64,000 bases of DNA from Streptomyces sp. B21-105 (GTDB lineage: Bacteria > Actinomycetota > Actinomycetes > Streptomycetales > Streptomycetaceae). Shown here one piece after another: positions 38,149 to 46,750 of this stretch. The stretch is taken from assembly GCF_036898465.1 (NCBI RefSeq), contig NZ_JARUMJ010000001.1:2480001-2544000 (forward strand). The letters are read 5' to 3'. A program made the position numbers and the translations under genes. Under the pieces are notes generated by a model that was not told the origin of the DNA, ran no database searches, and was given only the letters and a program-made list of their open reading frames with translations. Numbering within the stretch: the stretch's first letter is position 1; every line of letters begins with the position of its first letter.

Positions 38149-38646
38149 ATGGCCCGGCTCACCGAGGAATCCAAGACCCACGACGAGGCCGCGATCCGAG
38201 CCGCCATGGAACGGATCCTGAAGGGAGATCTCCCACCCGGCGGCAAGGCCGACCTGAAGACCCTCGCCGCCCTGGCCGGCGTGACCCGCACCGGCTTCTA
38301 TCCCAAGAAGAACCGCGACGGAACCACCCGGCCCGGGGCCTACCAGCACCTCGCCGAGGAGTTCGAACGCAGGTTGAACGAACTCCGCGACGCCGGAGAG
38401 ATCGTCGATCCCCGGATCGCGCAGATTGAACGACTCAAGGCACGAAATGCCGAGCTCAAATCGCGCATCGTCACCCGCGACGAGCAGATCGCGCAGCTCA
38501 CCGAGTTCAGAAACCTGGCGATCTCTCGCCTTGCCGCTCAGCACGACGAGATCGAGCGTCTGCGCAGGCAAGTCACCGACAACGGCGTCGTACGACGGCT
38601 GCCAGAAGCCACGAACCACATCGCGCCCTTCGGCTCGTGTAGTTAG
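38149..38646 (+). CDS. Coiled-coil partner of the recombinase (TnpC-like)
   Basis: A 165-residue protein with the helical N-terminus MARLTEESKTHDEAAIRAAMERIL, a short helix-turn-helix-like GKADLKTLAALAGVTRTGFYP, and a long coiled coil (LARNAELKSRIV-like region, then EQIAQLTEFRNLAISRLAAQHDEIERLRRQV). It occupies the place of the small third gene in recombinase modules. GGAGAGGA precedes the ATG, and the frame-corrected recombinase would end four bases earlier. The IS inserted exactly at its stop codon, which reads TAG with or without the IS. Confidence 0.75.
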   Translation: MARLTEESKTHDEAAIRAAMERILKGDLPPGGKADLKTLAALAGVTRTGFYPKKNRDGTTRPGAYQHLAEEFERRLNELRDAGEIVDPRIAQIERLKARNAELKSRIVTRDEQIAQLTEFRNLAISRLAAQHDEIERLRRQVTDNGVVRRLPEATNHIAPFGSCS

Positions 38647-38662
38647 AAGTCATCTCATTTGG
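38646..38662 (+). repeat. IS left terminal inverted repeat
   Basis: GAAGTCATCTCATTTGG, paired with the right end at 40148-40164 with two mismatches. The TTA target copy is directly outside. Confidence 0.88.
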
Positions 38663-38680
38663 CTAGGTAAGCTGCCGCTC

Positions 38681-39525
38681 GTGGCAGGGATCGTTGAGCG
38701 GCTGCTGCCGGACGAGTTGTGGGCGATGTTCCAGCGGGTGGTGCCGGACGCTCCATCGCGGCCTCAGGGCGGTGGCCGGCGTCGGCACGGCGACCGCGAA
38801 GTGCTGGCCGCAATCGTCTTCGTGGCGACCTCGGGCTGCACGTGGCAGCAGTTGCCGTCCGCCTCGTTCGGGCCGTCGGGAGCGACGGCCCACCGACGAT
38901 TCACCGAGTGGACGAAGGCTCGCGTGTGGGCAAAACTCCACCGCCTGGTCCTCGACGAACGCGGCTCCCGCGGCGAGCTGGACTGGTCCCGCTGCGCGAT
39001 CGACTCGGTGAACATGCGGGCCCTGAAAAGGGGGAGCTGACAGGCCCGAATCCTGTCGATCGAGGCAAGTACGGCTCAAAGACCCACCTGATCACCGAGC
39101 GGAGCGGTCTGCCCCTGTCCGCCGGGATCTCAGGGGCGAACCTGCACGACAGCCAGGCGCTGATCCCGCTGGTGAAAGGGATACCGCCGATCCGCTCGCG
39201 GCGCGGACGCCGACAGCGCAGACCGGACAAACTCCACGCCGACAAGGGATACGACTACGACCACCTGCGGCGATGGTTACGCGAGCGTGGCATCACCCAC
39301 CGCATTGCCCGCAAGGGCATCGAGTCCTCGACCCGGCTGGGCCGTCACCGCTGGACCATCGAGCGCACCATGGCCTGGCTCGCCGGCTGCCGACGCCTCC
39401 ACCGCCGCTACGAGCGCAAAGCGGAACACTTTCTCGCTTTCACGAGCACCGCCTGCACCCTCATTTGCCACCGCAGGCTCGTGCCCACCCGGAGCAGCGA
39501 GGCTCAGGTGTTGGCGGCGCCATAG
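38681..39525 (+). CDS. IS5-family transposase made by frameshifting
   Basis: Two overlapping frames make one DDE transposase. Frame A (38681-39040, GTG start) has the IS5 N-terminus LLPDELWAMFQRVVP, CTWQQLPSASFGPSGATAHRRF and the first Asp in CAIDSVNMRALKRG. It meets TGA at 39038. At AAAAGGGGG (39024-39032), a slip of -1 continues as ELTGPNPVDRGKYGSKTHLI with the second Asp in LHADKGYDYDHL and the Glu in RWTIERTMAWLAGCRRLHRRYER. The fused product is about 280 residues, normal for the family. Slippage in the G run is the expected way to make it. Confidence 0.85.
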
Positions 39526-40130
39526 TCCAGGACGTTGCCTTGTGGAAGCAGATATCCGATGTCCCGTGTCTGCGGCAACCTTCCTGCCAGCGTCGATGCG
39601 TCGGTGCAACCAGAGACCTCGAAGCCGATGACCCCCAGGCTGAAGGAGGCGCTCTGGAAGGTTTCGGTCCCGATGGCAGCCAGCCATTCGTCCATCACGT
39701 CGGACCTGAAGCACGGCCGACCGTCCCAGTACGTAAGACCCGCGTGACCCAGCGCACCGACGGGGACGTAAAAGTCCAGCCAGTCGCCGCTTTCATCACC
39801 GCCGCGGATCGCCACACAACCGCACACGACCAGTTGGCCCGTCGGCAGACGGACCTGACCGTGGAGGTGGCCGAAGTCGGTCAGCGAGCCAACCGTGCAC
39901 GGCACGGGATCCTGCTCCTCAGGTTCACAGTCTCTCTGCCCGAAGCACCCGTGAACATCTGCGGCGGACCACAGAGCACTCAGGACGGCCTGAAGCCGGG
40001 CATCATCACTCGATCCGACCTCTATGGCCAGCTCGTAGTAGCCATCGGACCAGTTGGTCTGGTCCCGGAAGGCGGCAGGATTCGTCACGGCGTAATCATG
40101 CGGCAGAACCCGCTCCAATGCCACCCGCAT
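39504..40130 (-). CDS. Passenger gene of unknown function inside the IS
   Basis: A 208-residue protein starting at the ATG at 40130, running opposite to the transposase and overlapping it tail to tail by 22 bases. Segments include NPAAFRDQTNWSDGYYELAIEVG, GHLHGQVRLPTGQLVVCGCVAIRGG and DWLDFYVPVGALGHAGLTYWDG. I recall similar stand-alone chromosomal proteins in Streptomyces, of unknown role. It lies wholly between the inverted repeats and would move with the IS. G+C looks lower than in nearby core genes. It has no transposase motif. Confidence 0.7.
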   Translation of the reverse strand: MRVALERVLPHDYAVTNPAAFRDQTNWSDGYYELAIEVGSSDDARLQAVLSALWSAADVHGCFGQRDCEPEEQDPVPCTVGSLTDFGHLHGQVRLPTGQLVVCGCVAIRGGDESGDWLDFYVPVGALGHAGLTYWDGRPCFRSDVMDEWLAAIGTETFQSASFSLGVIGFEVSGCTDASTLAGRLPQTRDIGYLLPQGNVLDYGAANT

Positions 40131-40147
40131 TCAAGCGCGCGGCCAGG

Positions 40148-40164
40148 CCAATTGAGATGACCTC
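40148..40164 (-). repeat. IS right terminal inverted repeat
   Basis: Reads CCAATTGAGATGACCTC on the plus strand, the complement of the left end with two mismatches; the TTA target copy follows at 40165-40167. Confidence 0.88.
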
Positions 40165-40269
40165 TTAGGGCCGGTCGCGGTTCAGGACCCGGACGAGGCG
40201 GTGGCGGTTCAGCTCGCCCAGGTGGATTCCCGGTCGCGCCGTCGGCGGGCGGCGCGACCGGGACGTGGT

Positions 40270-40731
40270 TCAGCTAATCGGGCCGAAGATCTTGGTGCGG
40301 TCGAAGTCGGCGTCCATGCCGTCCAGCACCGCTCCCAGTTGCTTCTCCTCGTACTTGAAGTGCGTCTCCATGACCGCCTCGATCCCGTCCAGGTGGCGGT
40401 GCGCCACCTCCGGGTCGGTCGAGTCGGCCACCGCCTTCTGCAATCCACCGATGAGGTGCTCGATCATGTTGTGGTCCTGAGTCAGCTTCGCGACCACCGG
40501 CGCCAGGTCGGGTCGCGCCCGTACCAGTTCCGGGAACAGCGAACCGTCCTCGGCGCGATGGTGGCCGGACAGGGCAGCGCAGAACCCGTGGCAGAACAAC
40601 AGCAGGTCGGTGGCGGCGTCAGCGGGGTCGCCGCCGTCCAGTCCCGCCCGCGCCAGCGCCAACGCATTGCGCAGCTTGCCGTGCACCCGCTGCAGTTCCC
40701 CGCCCCAGGCGGTGACGCGGTCAGTCGGCAA
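40270..40731 (-). CDS. Hemerythrin-like (HHE domain) protein
   Basis: A 153-residue four-helix protein with the metal-binding pattern of HHE domains: VHGKLRNALALARAGLD, LLLFCHGFCAALSGHHRAEDGSLFPEL, LTQDHNMIEHLIGGL and METHFKYEEKQLGAVL. These give the expected His, His-Glu and His...Glu ligands for a di-iron site. It may sense oxygen or oxidants. The likely start is TTG at 40731, which overlaps the end of the hydrolase gene (stop 40721) and has GGGAGGG upstream. No better start gives the full first helix. Confidence 0.8.
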   Translation of the reverse strand: MPTDRVTAWGGELQRVHGKLRNALALARAGLDGGDPADAATDLLLFCHGFCAALSGHHRAEDGSLFPELVRARPDLAPVVAKLTQDHNMIEHLIGGLQKAVADSTDPEVAHRHLDGIEAVMETHFKYEEKQLGAVLDGMDADFDRTKIFGPIS

Positions 40732-41521
40732 GAACGCCCTCCCGTCGCAGCCAGGCCGCGCACGCGGTCGTCCAGGACGCGGTGTGCGGCTCGCGCGCAA
40801 TGAACTTATGCGGCTCGCCGCCATATTCCACGCCGTCGGCCAGGCCGATGCCGTGGCTGCCGCCCGGGTAGACGTGCAACTCCACCGGTACTGCGGCCGC
40901 CGCCAGCGCCCGGGTCCACTCCAGGGCGTTGGGCAGGCCCGGCGGGTCCTGAGCGGTGGCCCATACGAAGGTCGGACACACCGACGCGTCCACATGCTTG
41001 GCCGGGGATAGCTCGTCCTTGATGGGCAGCAGGTCGCCGAGCAGGTTCTCGACCACCGACGGCGGCAGCAGGTCGAGGTCGGCCAGCGCATAGGCCAGGA
41101 TCGCGAAGTCCGGTCGGGGCGGGTCGGCGACGCCCTCCTCGATGGACAGGACCCGGCCGGTCATGAGCAGGCCGGCGAGTTGGCCGCCCGCGCTTGATCC
41201 GATGACGCCGATCCGGCCGACGTCGAGGCCGTGGTCGCCGTTGCGGATGTGGTCCAACCCGGCCCGGGCGTCTTCGAGCGGGGCCGGGAACCGGTCCGGC
41301 AGCAGCCGGTAGGACAGGACGAAGGCGTGGATGCCGAGGCCGGACAGCCAGCGCGCGTAGCCTTCGCCCTCGTGCGGTGGAAGTTCCCGGAAGCCGCCGC
41401 CGGGCAGGACGAGGACGGCGGGTCGGGGGCCGAAGAACCGGTCCTCGGCGGGGTAAAGCGTGATCTTCTGTGAAATTGGGGTGGGAATGGCCGGAGCCAC
41501 CTTTCGAGACGACGCCTCCAT
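40721..41521 (-). CDS. Alpha/beta hydrolase, esterase-like (BD-FAE/Aes type)
   Basis: The 266-residue hydrolase has the oxyanion-region motif LVLPGGGFRELPPHEGEGYARWLSGLG, the nucleophile elbow IGVIGSSAGGQLAG with Ser near residue 125, DASVCPTFVWATAQDPPG containing the acid, and the His in VYPGGSHGIGLADG. These are features of acyl-carboxyl esterases acting on small esters. The ATG at 41521 is used; an in-frame GTG 21 bases upstream is possible. It overlaps the hemerythrin gene, suggesting joint expression. Confidence 0.88.
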   Translation of the reverse strand: MEASSRKVAPAIPTPISQKITLYPAEDRFFGPRPAVLVLPGGGFRELPPHEGEGYARWLSGLGIHAFVLSYRLLPDRFPAPLEDARAGLDHIRNGDHGLDVGRIGVIGSSAGGQLAGLLMTGRVLSIEEGVADPPRPDFAILAYALADLDLLPPSVVENLLGDLLPIKDELSPAKHVDASVCPTFVWATAQDPPGLPNALEWTRALAAAAVPVELHVYPGGSHGIGLADGVEYGGEPHKFIAREPHTASWTTACAAWLRREGVLAD

Positions 41522-42347
41522 GCCTGACGATCCATCCGTCACCGGCACGCGACGCTGCCTGAAACTATAACTGCCAAGGGCAGAAAGGTGGTTGCGTCGC
41601 GCTGCCGCAATGGCGTCAGGGTGAGCACGCAGTCTCCGAGGACCGCGAGTCGGCGTCATCGCCTCACACTGCGTTCTCGGCAACGTCAAGCGCGCCTCGC
41701 GCATGCCGTCTTCTCAAGCAGCCGCGCGGCGGCTACTCCGACTGGGATCCTGGTTACTCGTAACACCCGTGAAGGCACACACCGATGCACCGCAGCGCGT
41801 CACAGGCCGGGGCGCCGGCCCTCCGGAATGCGACACGACCTGCGGGGGACACGGTGTCTGCAACGACTAATCCGCTCCTGCTGCCGCTGCTGGTGACGAT
41901 GACCCTGCCCAGCGCCTGGAGCGCCCTGACGAACGCCCGGCGCCGGTACGAGTCCTTCCATACCTGAGTGCAGCACGCGCGCGGGGCATCTCATCGCCGG
42001 CCTGCTCACCGAGCCGGCGGCGGCGCCCGAGATCCGGGTCCACGGGGTCGGCCCGTTCCTGCTGCATCGGAAAGATGATCGTCAAGCTCTGAGTCCGTCT
42101 CCGTCACGCCGCGGCGAGGAACCTGCCGTGCGCCGCGGCGGGGCCCTCGCGCGTCAGTCGCAGTGCAAGACCGAAACACCCTGGCGTCGCACAGATCCCG
42201 ACGCCGACGGCATCACAGAAGCATGCATCGGTTGCGATCACCGACCCGCCCACTTGGCATTACGACCATAATTCAATGAGGTGGCCCTCTCAGCCACGCC
42301 ATTGGCGTTCTGATCTTCATTCCTCTCCACCTCACCAGGAACTCTGT
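41522..42347. other. 826-bp stretch with no supported gene
   Basis: Between the hydrolase and the SDR gene both strands carry short open frames (for example a 60-codon frame at 41785-41967), but none has a ribosome binding site, a family motif, or consistent third-position G+C. Composition is mixed. It may be a worn-down remnant next to the mobile region. I see no RNA gene and no clear terminator. Confidence 0.55.
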
Positions 42348-43049
42348 ATGGACCTCTCCACCAGCACCGCCCTTGTCACCGGAGCAGCCAACCGGGGCTT
42401 CGGCCGCGCGCTCGCCGCCGAGCTGCTCAGCCGCGGCGCCACCGTCTACGCCGGGGCCCGCAACCCCGACCAGGTCGACCTGCCCGGCGCCCAGCCGATC
42501 GCGCTCGACATCACCGACCCCGCTTCCATCGATGCCGCCGCCGAGGCCACCGGCGACGTGACCATCCTGGTCAACAACGCCGGGTCCTCCACCGGCGCCG
42601 ACCTGCTGACCGCCGACCTGGACGACATCCGCCTGGAGATGGACACCCACTACTTCGGCACCCTTTCGGTGACCCGCGCCTTCGCACCTCAGATGTCGGC
42701 CAACGGCGGCGGGGCGATCCTGAACATCCTGTCCGGCCTTTCCTGGGTCAGCTTCCCGGACTTCGGCGCCTACTGCGCCGCCAAGTCCGCCGAGTGGTCC
42801 CTCACCAACGCCCTGCGCCAGCAACTCGCCGACCAGCACATCCGCGTGGCCGGTCTGCACGTCGGCTACATGGACACCGACATGGTCCGAGCCGTCGACG
42901 CGCCCAAGTCCGACCCCACCGACATCGCCCGGATCGCCGTCGACGGCATCGCCGCCAACGCCTACGAGATCGTCGCGGACGACGCCTCGCGCCAGGCGCA
43001 GGCCGCACTGGCCGGAGGCGTCTGCGTGCTCTACCCCCAGCTCCCCTGA
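42348..43049 (+). CDS. Short-chain dehydrogenase/reductase
   Basis: A 233-residue classical SDR. The NAD(P)-binding motif is TGAANRGFGRALAAEL, close to TGxxxGxG; the structural motif is NNAG in TILVNNAGSSTGADL; the catalytic Ser is in LNILSGLSWVSFPDFG and the YxxxK motif is YCAAKSAEWSLTNALR. An Asp/Arg (GARNPDQVDLPGA) after strand 2 suggests NADP use. The substrate is unknown. AGGA precedes the ATG. A truncated MFS gene follows, so the two may once have been an operon. Confidence 0.92.
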   Translation: MDLSTSTALVTGAANRGFGRALAAELLSRGATVYAGARNPDQVDLPGAQPIALDITDPASIDAAAEATGDVTILVNNAGSSTGADLLTADLDDIRLEMDTHYFGTLSVTRAFAPQMSANGGGAILNILSGLSWVSFPDFGAYCAAKSAEWSLTNALRQQLADQHIRVAGLHVGYMDTDMVRAVDAPKSDPTDIARIAVDGIAANAYEIVADDASRQAQAALAGGVCVLYPQLP

Positions 43050-43186
43050 AAGCAGCCGCCCAGCGATCCGCCCCCAGTGCGGCGGATGCCGGTGCTCGCT
43101 GTCGCTTCCTCCATGCCGTCGCCCGCCGGCCTTCACGTCATTGATCCATCGCCCAGTACGTCAGCCCAGGGAATGCAGGGAACGCC

Positions 43187-43579
43187 ATGAAACAGCAACG
43201 CAAGCAACGGGTTCGGGGCGACAGCGCCGTCTGGGCCATAGTCATCACCAGCGCGGCCGGGTTCATCACCGCGCTCGACAACCTGATCGTCACCACCGCC
43301 CTCCCGTCCATCCGTGAGGACCTCGGCGGCGGTCTGGAGGACCTCGAATGGACGGTCAGCGCCTACACGCTCACCTTCGCGGTCCTGCTCATGTTCGGCG
43401 CTTCGCTGGGTGACCGCTTCGGCCGCCGGAGACTGTTCGCCATCGGACTCGGTATCTTCACCACGGCGTCGGCCGGTGCCGCGCTCGACTGGGGAAGAGT
43501 CGGTGTTCCAACCCTGCGCTATTCGGCCCGGAAGCAAGATGATCGATTCCGAGGGATGCCAGCGGAGTGTGTGGGATGA
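43187..43579 (+). pseudogene. Truncated DHA2-family MFS transporter gene
   Basis: From the ATG at 43187, the frame encodes the first three helices of an EmrB/QacA-type drug transporter: AVWAIVITSAAGFITALDNLIVTTALPSIREDLGGGLEDLEWTVSAYTLTFAVLLMFGASLGDRFGRRRLFAIGLGIFTTASAG. Homology stops at about 43490, after roughly 100 of some 480 residues. The frame then runs through unrelated sequence to a stop at 43579. The product would not be a working transporter. Confidence 0.82.
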
Positions 43580-43622
43580 GCGGTGGGCTGCCGGCCCTGG
43601 TTGTCGAGGTGGCAGCGGGCGG

Positions 43623-44012
43623 TCAGGCGTCCGGGTCGACTTCGGGGTGTGTGAACCGCACGGGCTTGCCCAGCGACCGGGCGTAGGCGATTTCGGCTCG
43701 GGTGCTGTCTCCGATGTAGTCGCCGACTACGAGCACCTCATCGGCGAGCCGGATCTTCGCCCGGTGCAGATCGTCGAGTCGAACCTTCAGCGCTTCGGCC
43801 TCGACAGGATCGGACCAAAGTTCGTGCGGCGACTTCATGTCAATGCCCGGTTTGACGACAATCTTTCCTGCTTTGGTCTCCCACAGATCGGCCTCGTTCA
43901 TCTCGGTCATGAAGCGAGTGGAGCCGCAGATCACAACGATATGCGGGAGGCTCAGCAGCTTCTTCGCGTCAGCGAGCTTCTCCTCGGGGGTGGGCAGTTG
44001 CGGGTATGACAC
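43623..44012 (-). CDS. Nucleoside 2-deoxyribosyltransferase-like protein
   Basis: A 129-residue protein with a Rossmann-like start VVICGSTRFMTEMNEADLWE, typical of the nucleoside 2-deoxyribosyltransferase/DUF4406-like fold, then LADEVLVVGDYIGDSTRAEIAYARSLGKPVRF, which carries the catalytic-type Glu in an R-x-E-I-x-Y-A context. Such small proteins are frequent in phages and accessory regions and may process nucleotides or bind nucleotide-derived ligands. The GTG at 44012 has AGGAG seven bases upstream. The function is inferred from fold alone. Confidence 0.72.
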   Translation of the reverse strand: MSYPQLPTPEEKLADAKKLLSLPHIVVICGSTRFMTEMNEADLWETKAGKIVVKPGIDMKSPHELWSDPVEAEALKVRLDDLHRAKIRLADEVLVVGDYIGDSTRAEIAYARSLGKPVRFTHPEVDPDA

Positions 44013-44096
44013 TGGTTGCTCCTGGTGGCGGGGTCCATGGGGTGCCTGCGGAGACAGGAACCTGAGCCCTGCTCGCTTACTTCCGATTCACCGTGC

Positions 44097-44843
44097 CTAC
44101 CACAGGACGGGGCGGTTGGCGGAGATGTACTCGTCCGCGATATTGAACACGCTGGCGCAGCGTGGGCATTCGGCCTTGCCGAAGAGGTGGGCGATTCCGT
44201 CGGCGAGGGACTCGTGCCCGTCGCGGACGGCAGTCTCGTGCATCCAACGGCCGGTGCCGGAGAGTGCCTCGGACGACGCTGGCCGTAGGTCGCGACGGTC
44301 CACGTCGCCCCGGTACCGGTCCCGGATCGCTGCATATCGCCCGTGGTCCCCGATAGCGATCGTCACTTGCACGGCGCAGTGGGGGCAGGCCAGGTGGTAG
44401 AAGTCGTCCGTGAAGTCCCCCAGGACGGCACTCCAGTGGTACTCCCCCTTGGCCGCGAGCGTATCAAGGAAGGTCGCGAGGTAGTCGGCCGGCCGCGATT
44501 GCAGGTGCCGGTCCAGCAGCTTGCGGAACTCCGCGATCGCGTCGTCGCAGTCCGCCAGCAGATCGTCGCAGCCGTGGTGTCCTGCCGCGCGTCGCAAGAT
44601 CGCTCCGGCCAGTCCACGCGCCCGTGCGCTCCTCGAGGCGAGACGCACCAGGCGCGGCAGGGCGGCAAAACTGGCAGGGAAGACGAGGTCGTGTTCGAGG
44701 ACCAGCCGGTATCCCAGCTCCTCCCATGCTTCGGCGTTGTCCTCGAGCTCCACCCGTTCCAGAAGCACGGGGACGCGATCGACATCCCCGTAGCAGTCGT
44801 GCATCTGCGTCCAATTCACCACCTGGGCATTAAAGCGCCCCAT
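44097..44843 (-). CDS. Hypothetical protein with a C-terminal double CxxC
   Basis: A 248-residue protein. Residues 1-130 are helical and look repeat-like (VLLERVELEDNAEAWEELGYRLVLEHDLVFPASFAALPRLVRLA, then further helices), reminiscent of short HEAT-like repeats. The C-terminal half holds FYHLACPHCAVQVTIAIGD and GKAECPRCASVFNIADEYIS, two CxxC pairs about 90 residues apart that could together bind zinc. I recognise no family. The start is the ATG at 44843. It sits in the accessory zone next to a broken esterase. Confidence 0.65.
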   Translation of the reverse strand: MGRFNAQVVNWTQMHDCYGDVDRVPVLLERVELEDNAEAWEELGYRLVLEHDLVFPASFAALPRLVRLASRSARARGLAGAILRRAAGHHGCDDLLADCDDAIAEFRKLLDRHLQSRPADYLATFLDTLAAKGEYHWSAVLGDFTDDFYHLACPHCAVQVTIAIGDHGRYAAIRDRYRGDVDRRDLRPASSEALSGTGRWMHETAVRDGHESLADGIAHLFGKAECPRCASVFNIADEYISANRPVLW

Positions 44844-44908
44844 GGCAGCAGGGGTGGCCTCTCTGTTCCTGACACCCATCGGACAGTCCCGATCCCGGCC
44901 CGCCGTGA

Positions 44909-45526
<618 letters not shown>

Positions 45527-45820
45527 CCACCCGCCGACGCCAGATCGAGGCCTGGCCGGATCCGCCCTTCCGCCGGCGACGCTCCGCCAGGGTTCCGGCG
45601 CAGGAGCCCTTGGCCTTGCCGGTGATACCGCCACCGCCACAACACCCGTTTCGCAACCGGTGGGAACGGCGGCCGCTCCCACTCGACATCACCAAGATCA
45701 CCTAGCCGATGCTCACAACAATGCCCTGGACGCGAGGCAGTCACATCACCGCGTCTCATCGCTTGTCCCCCTCTGCTCCGGGACCGATCGACGGTCCCCG
45801 TAGTCCCTCCGGAGTTCTCC

Positions 45821-46171
45821 ATGTACATCGCCTATGTCGTCATCGCTGTCGTGCTGCCCCTGGTGCTGGTCCTCTCTGCCGTTCCCGACATCACGCGTGA
45901 TCCGAAGATCACAGAGGGGCTCAAGGCGATCGGGGTGCCCGACAGCTGGTTCTTGCCGCTCGGCCTGGTCAAGATCGCGGGCGCTCTGGGGCTGCTCGCC
46001 GGCATCGTCTACCGACCGTTGGGCATCGCGGCGGCGACCGGTGTCGTCCTGTACTTCCTGGGCGCCGTGATCACACACATCCGTGGAGGCGACACGAAGG
46101 GAATCGGCATCCCGGCCACCATCATGCTCGTTGCCGTGGCGCCGCTGGTGCTGGGTTTCGCGACGGCCTGA
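45821..46171 (+). CDS. DoxX-family membrane protein
   Basis: A 116-residue protein with four membrane helices (residues 3-22, 45-62, 68-90 and 95-115) and the DoxX-like pattern PDITRDPKITEGLKAIGVPDSWFLPLGLVKIAGALGLLAGI. DoxX-like proteins are small membrane proteins linked to thiol and redox stress; this one has no further clue to role. CGGAG lies six bases before the ATG. A second DoxX protein is at 53996-54442. Confidence 0.88.
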   Translation: MYIAYVVIAVVLPLVLVLSAVPDITRDPKITEGLKAIGVPDSWFLPLGLVKIAGALGLLAGIVYRPLGIAAATGVVLYFLGAVITHIRGGDTKGIGIPATIMLVAVAPLVLGFATA

Positions 46172-46186
46172 TCGTGCTCCACGATC
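46170..46186 (+). terminator. Short hairpin after the DoxX gene
   Basis: GATCGTG and CACGATC form a 7-bp stem around CTC, beginning within the stop codon region. It is weak, with no U-tract. Confidence 0.4.
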
Positions 46187-46301
46187 GCGATCAGAACAGC
46201 TCCCGATCACTCGGCGCAGCCACTGACAGACTCCTGCCTCCAGCGCCCGGGCTGGGGGCAAGTCGCTCCGGGGTGGCTGGCGTCGCCGGCCGAGCGCCGC
46301 C

Positions 46302-46478
46302 TCACTGCGCGGCGTCGACGCTGCGCACGACCACCAGGAACGTGTCCGTGGCGAGATCCATGACGACCTCGGCGGCCAGACCCTCCATGCGCCGCGCGTG
46401 CGCGAACTCCTCCGCGGGCCACGACCCGCGCGGCCCGCCCGCGGGAAAGCGCTCGAGCACGGTTCGCCCGTTCACCAT
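46302..46478 (-). CDS. Small hypothetical protein
   Basis: A 58-residue frame (MVNGRTVLERFPAGGPRGSW, then PAEEFAHARRMEG and a C-terminal VVMDLATDTFLVVVRSVDAAQ). The ATG at 46478 has GGAGGTG eight bases upstream, which supports translation; a longer frame to 46535 lacks such a site. It looks like a compact alpha/beta protein. I recall similar short proteins in Streptomyces without a function. Confidence 0.65.
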   Translation of the reverse strand: MVNGRTVLERFPAGGPRGSWPAEEFAHARRMEGLAAEVVMDLATDTFLVVVRSVDAAQ

Positions 46479-46695
46479 GGCGCCACCTCCGATCAGCGTC
46501 GTACTTGTAGGAGTTAACGCTTCACGGACGCCCATCGCCTCGCCCGGTTGCGGGACTGAGACATAGGTGACACGCGTTCGGTGCGGAGTGTGAGAATCCG
46601 GTCACCTGACGAACATCCCGGCCACCTTACGTGTCAGTTGCCGTACGCGTCGTGACAGCGGCGGGCGCACACCGCCTCCGGGCTCAGCGCCGTCA

Positions 46696-46750
46696 CGGAA
46701 CGTCTCGGCCCGGAACGTCTCGACCGGGACCGTCTCAGCACGTCTCAGAT
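46696..46750. repeat. 15-bp tandem repeats at the FUSC gene stop
   Basis: GGAACGTCTCG-type units start at 46697, 46712 and 46727 (GGACCGTCTC), with a fourth partial copy at 46741. The last unit covers the FUSC stop codon (46745-46747). Apart from this repeat, 46479-46744 has no gene. Confidence 0.7.

Larger units (their letters stand above)
38646..40164. mobile_element. IS5-family insertion sequence (IS427-like) with a passenger gene
   Basis: The element is 1,519 bp. Its ends carry 17-bp imperfect inverted repeats (left GAAGTCATCTCATTTGG, right GAGGTCATCTCAATTGG on the opposite strand, 15 of 17 matching). TTA is duplicated on both sides (38643-38645 and 40165-40167), within TTAG on both flanks. 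It encodes a two-frame DDE transposase and, convergent to it, a gene that is not a transposase gene. Element and boundaries are read directly; the subgroup is inferred from the repeat length and target size. Confidence 0.88.

Noticed and set aside
41785..41967. Possible 60-codon gene
   Set aside because: No ribosome binding site, no recognisable domain and mixed composition in a decayed area.
43490..43620. Second IS end beside the truncated MFS gene
   Set aside because: Sequence changes abruptly at about 43490, but no inverted repeat or target duplication could be matched.
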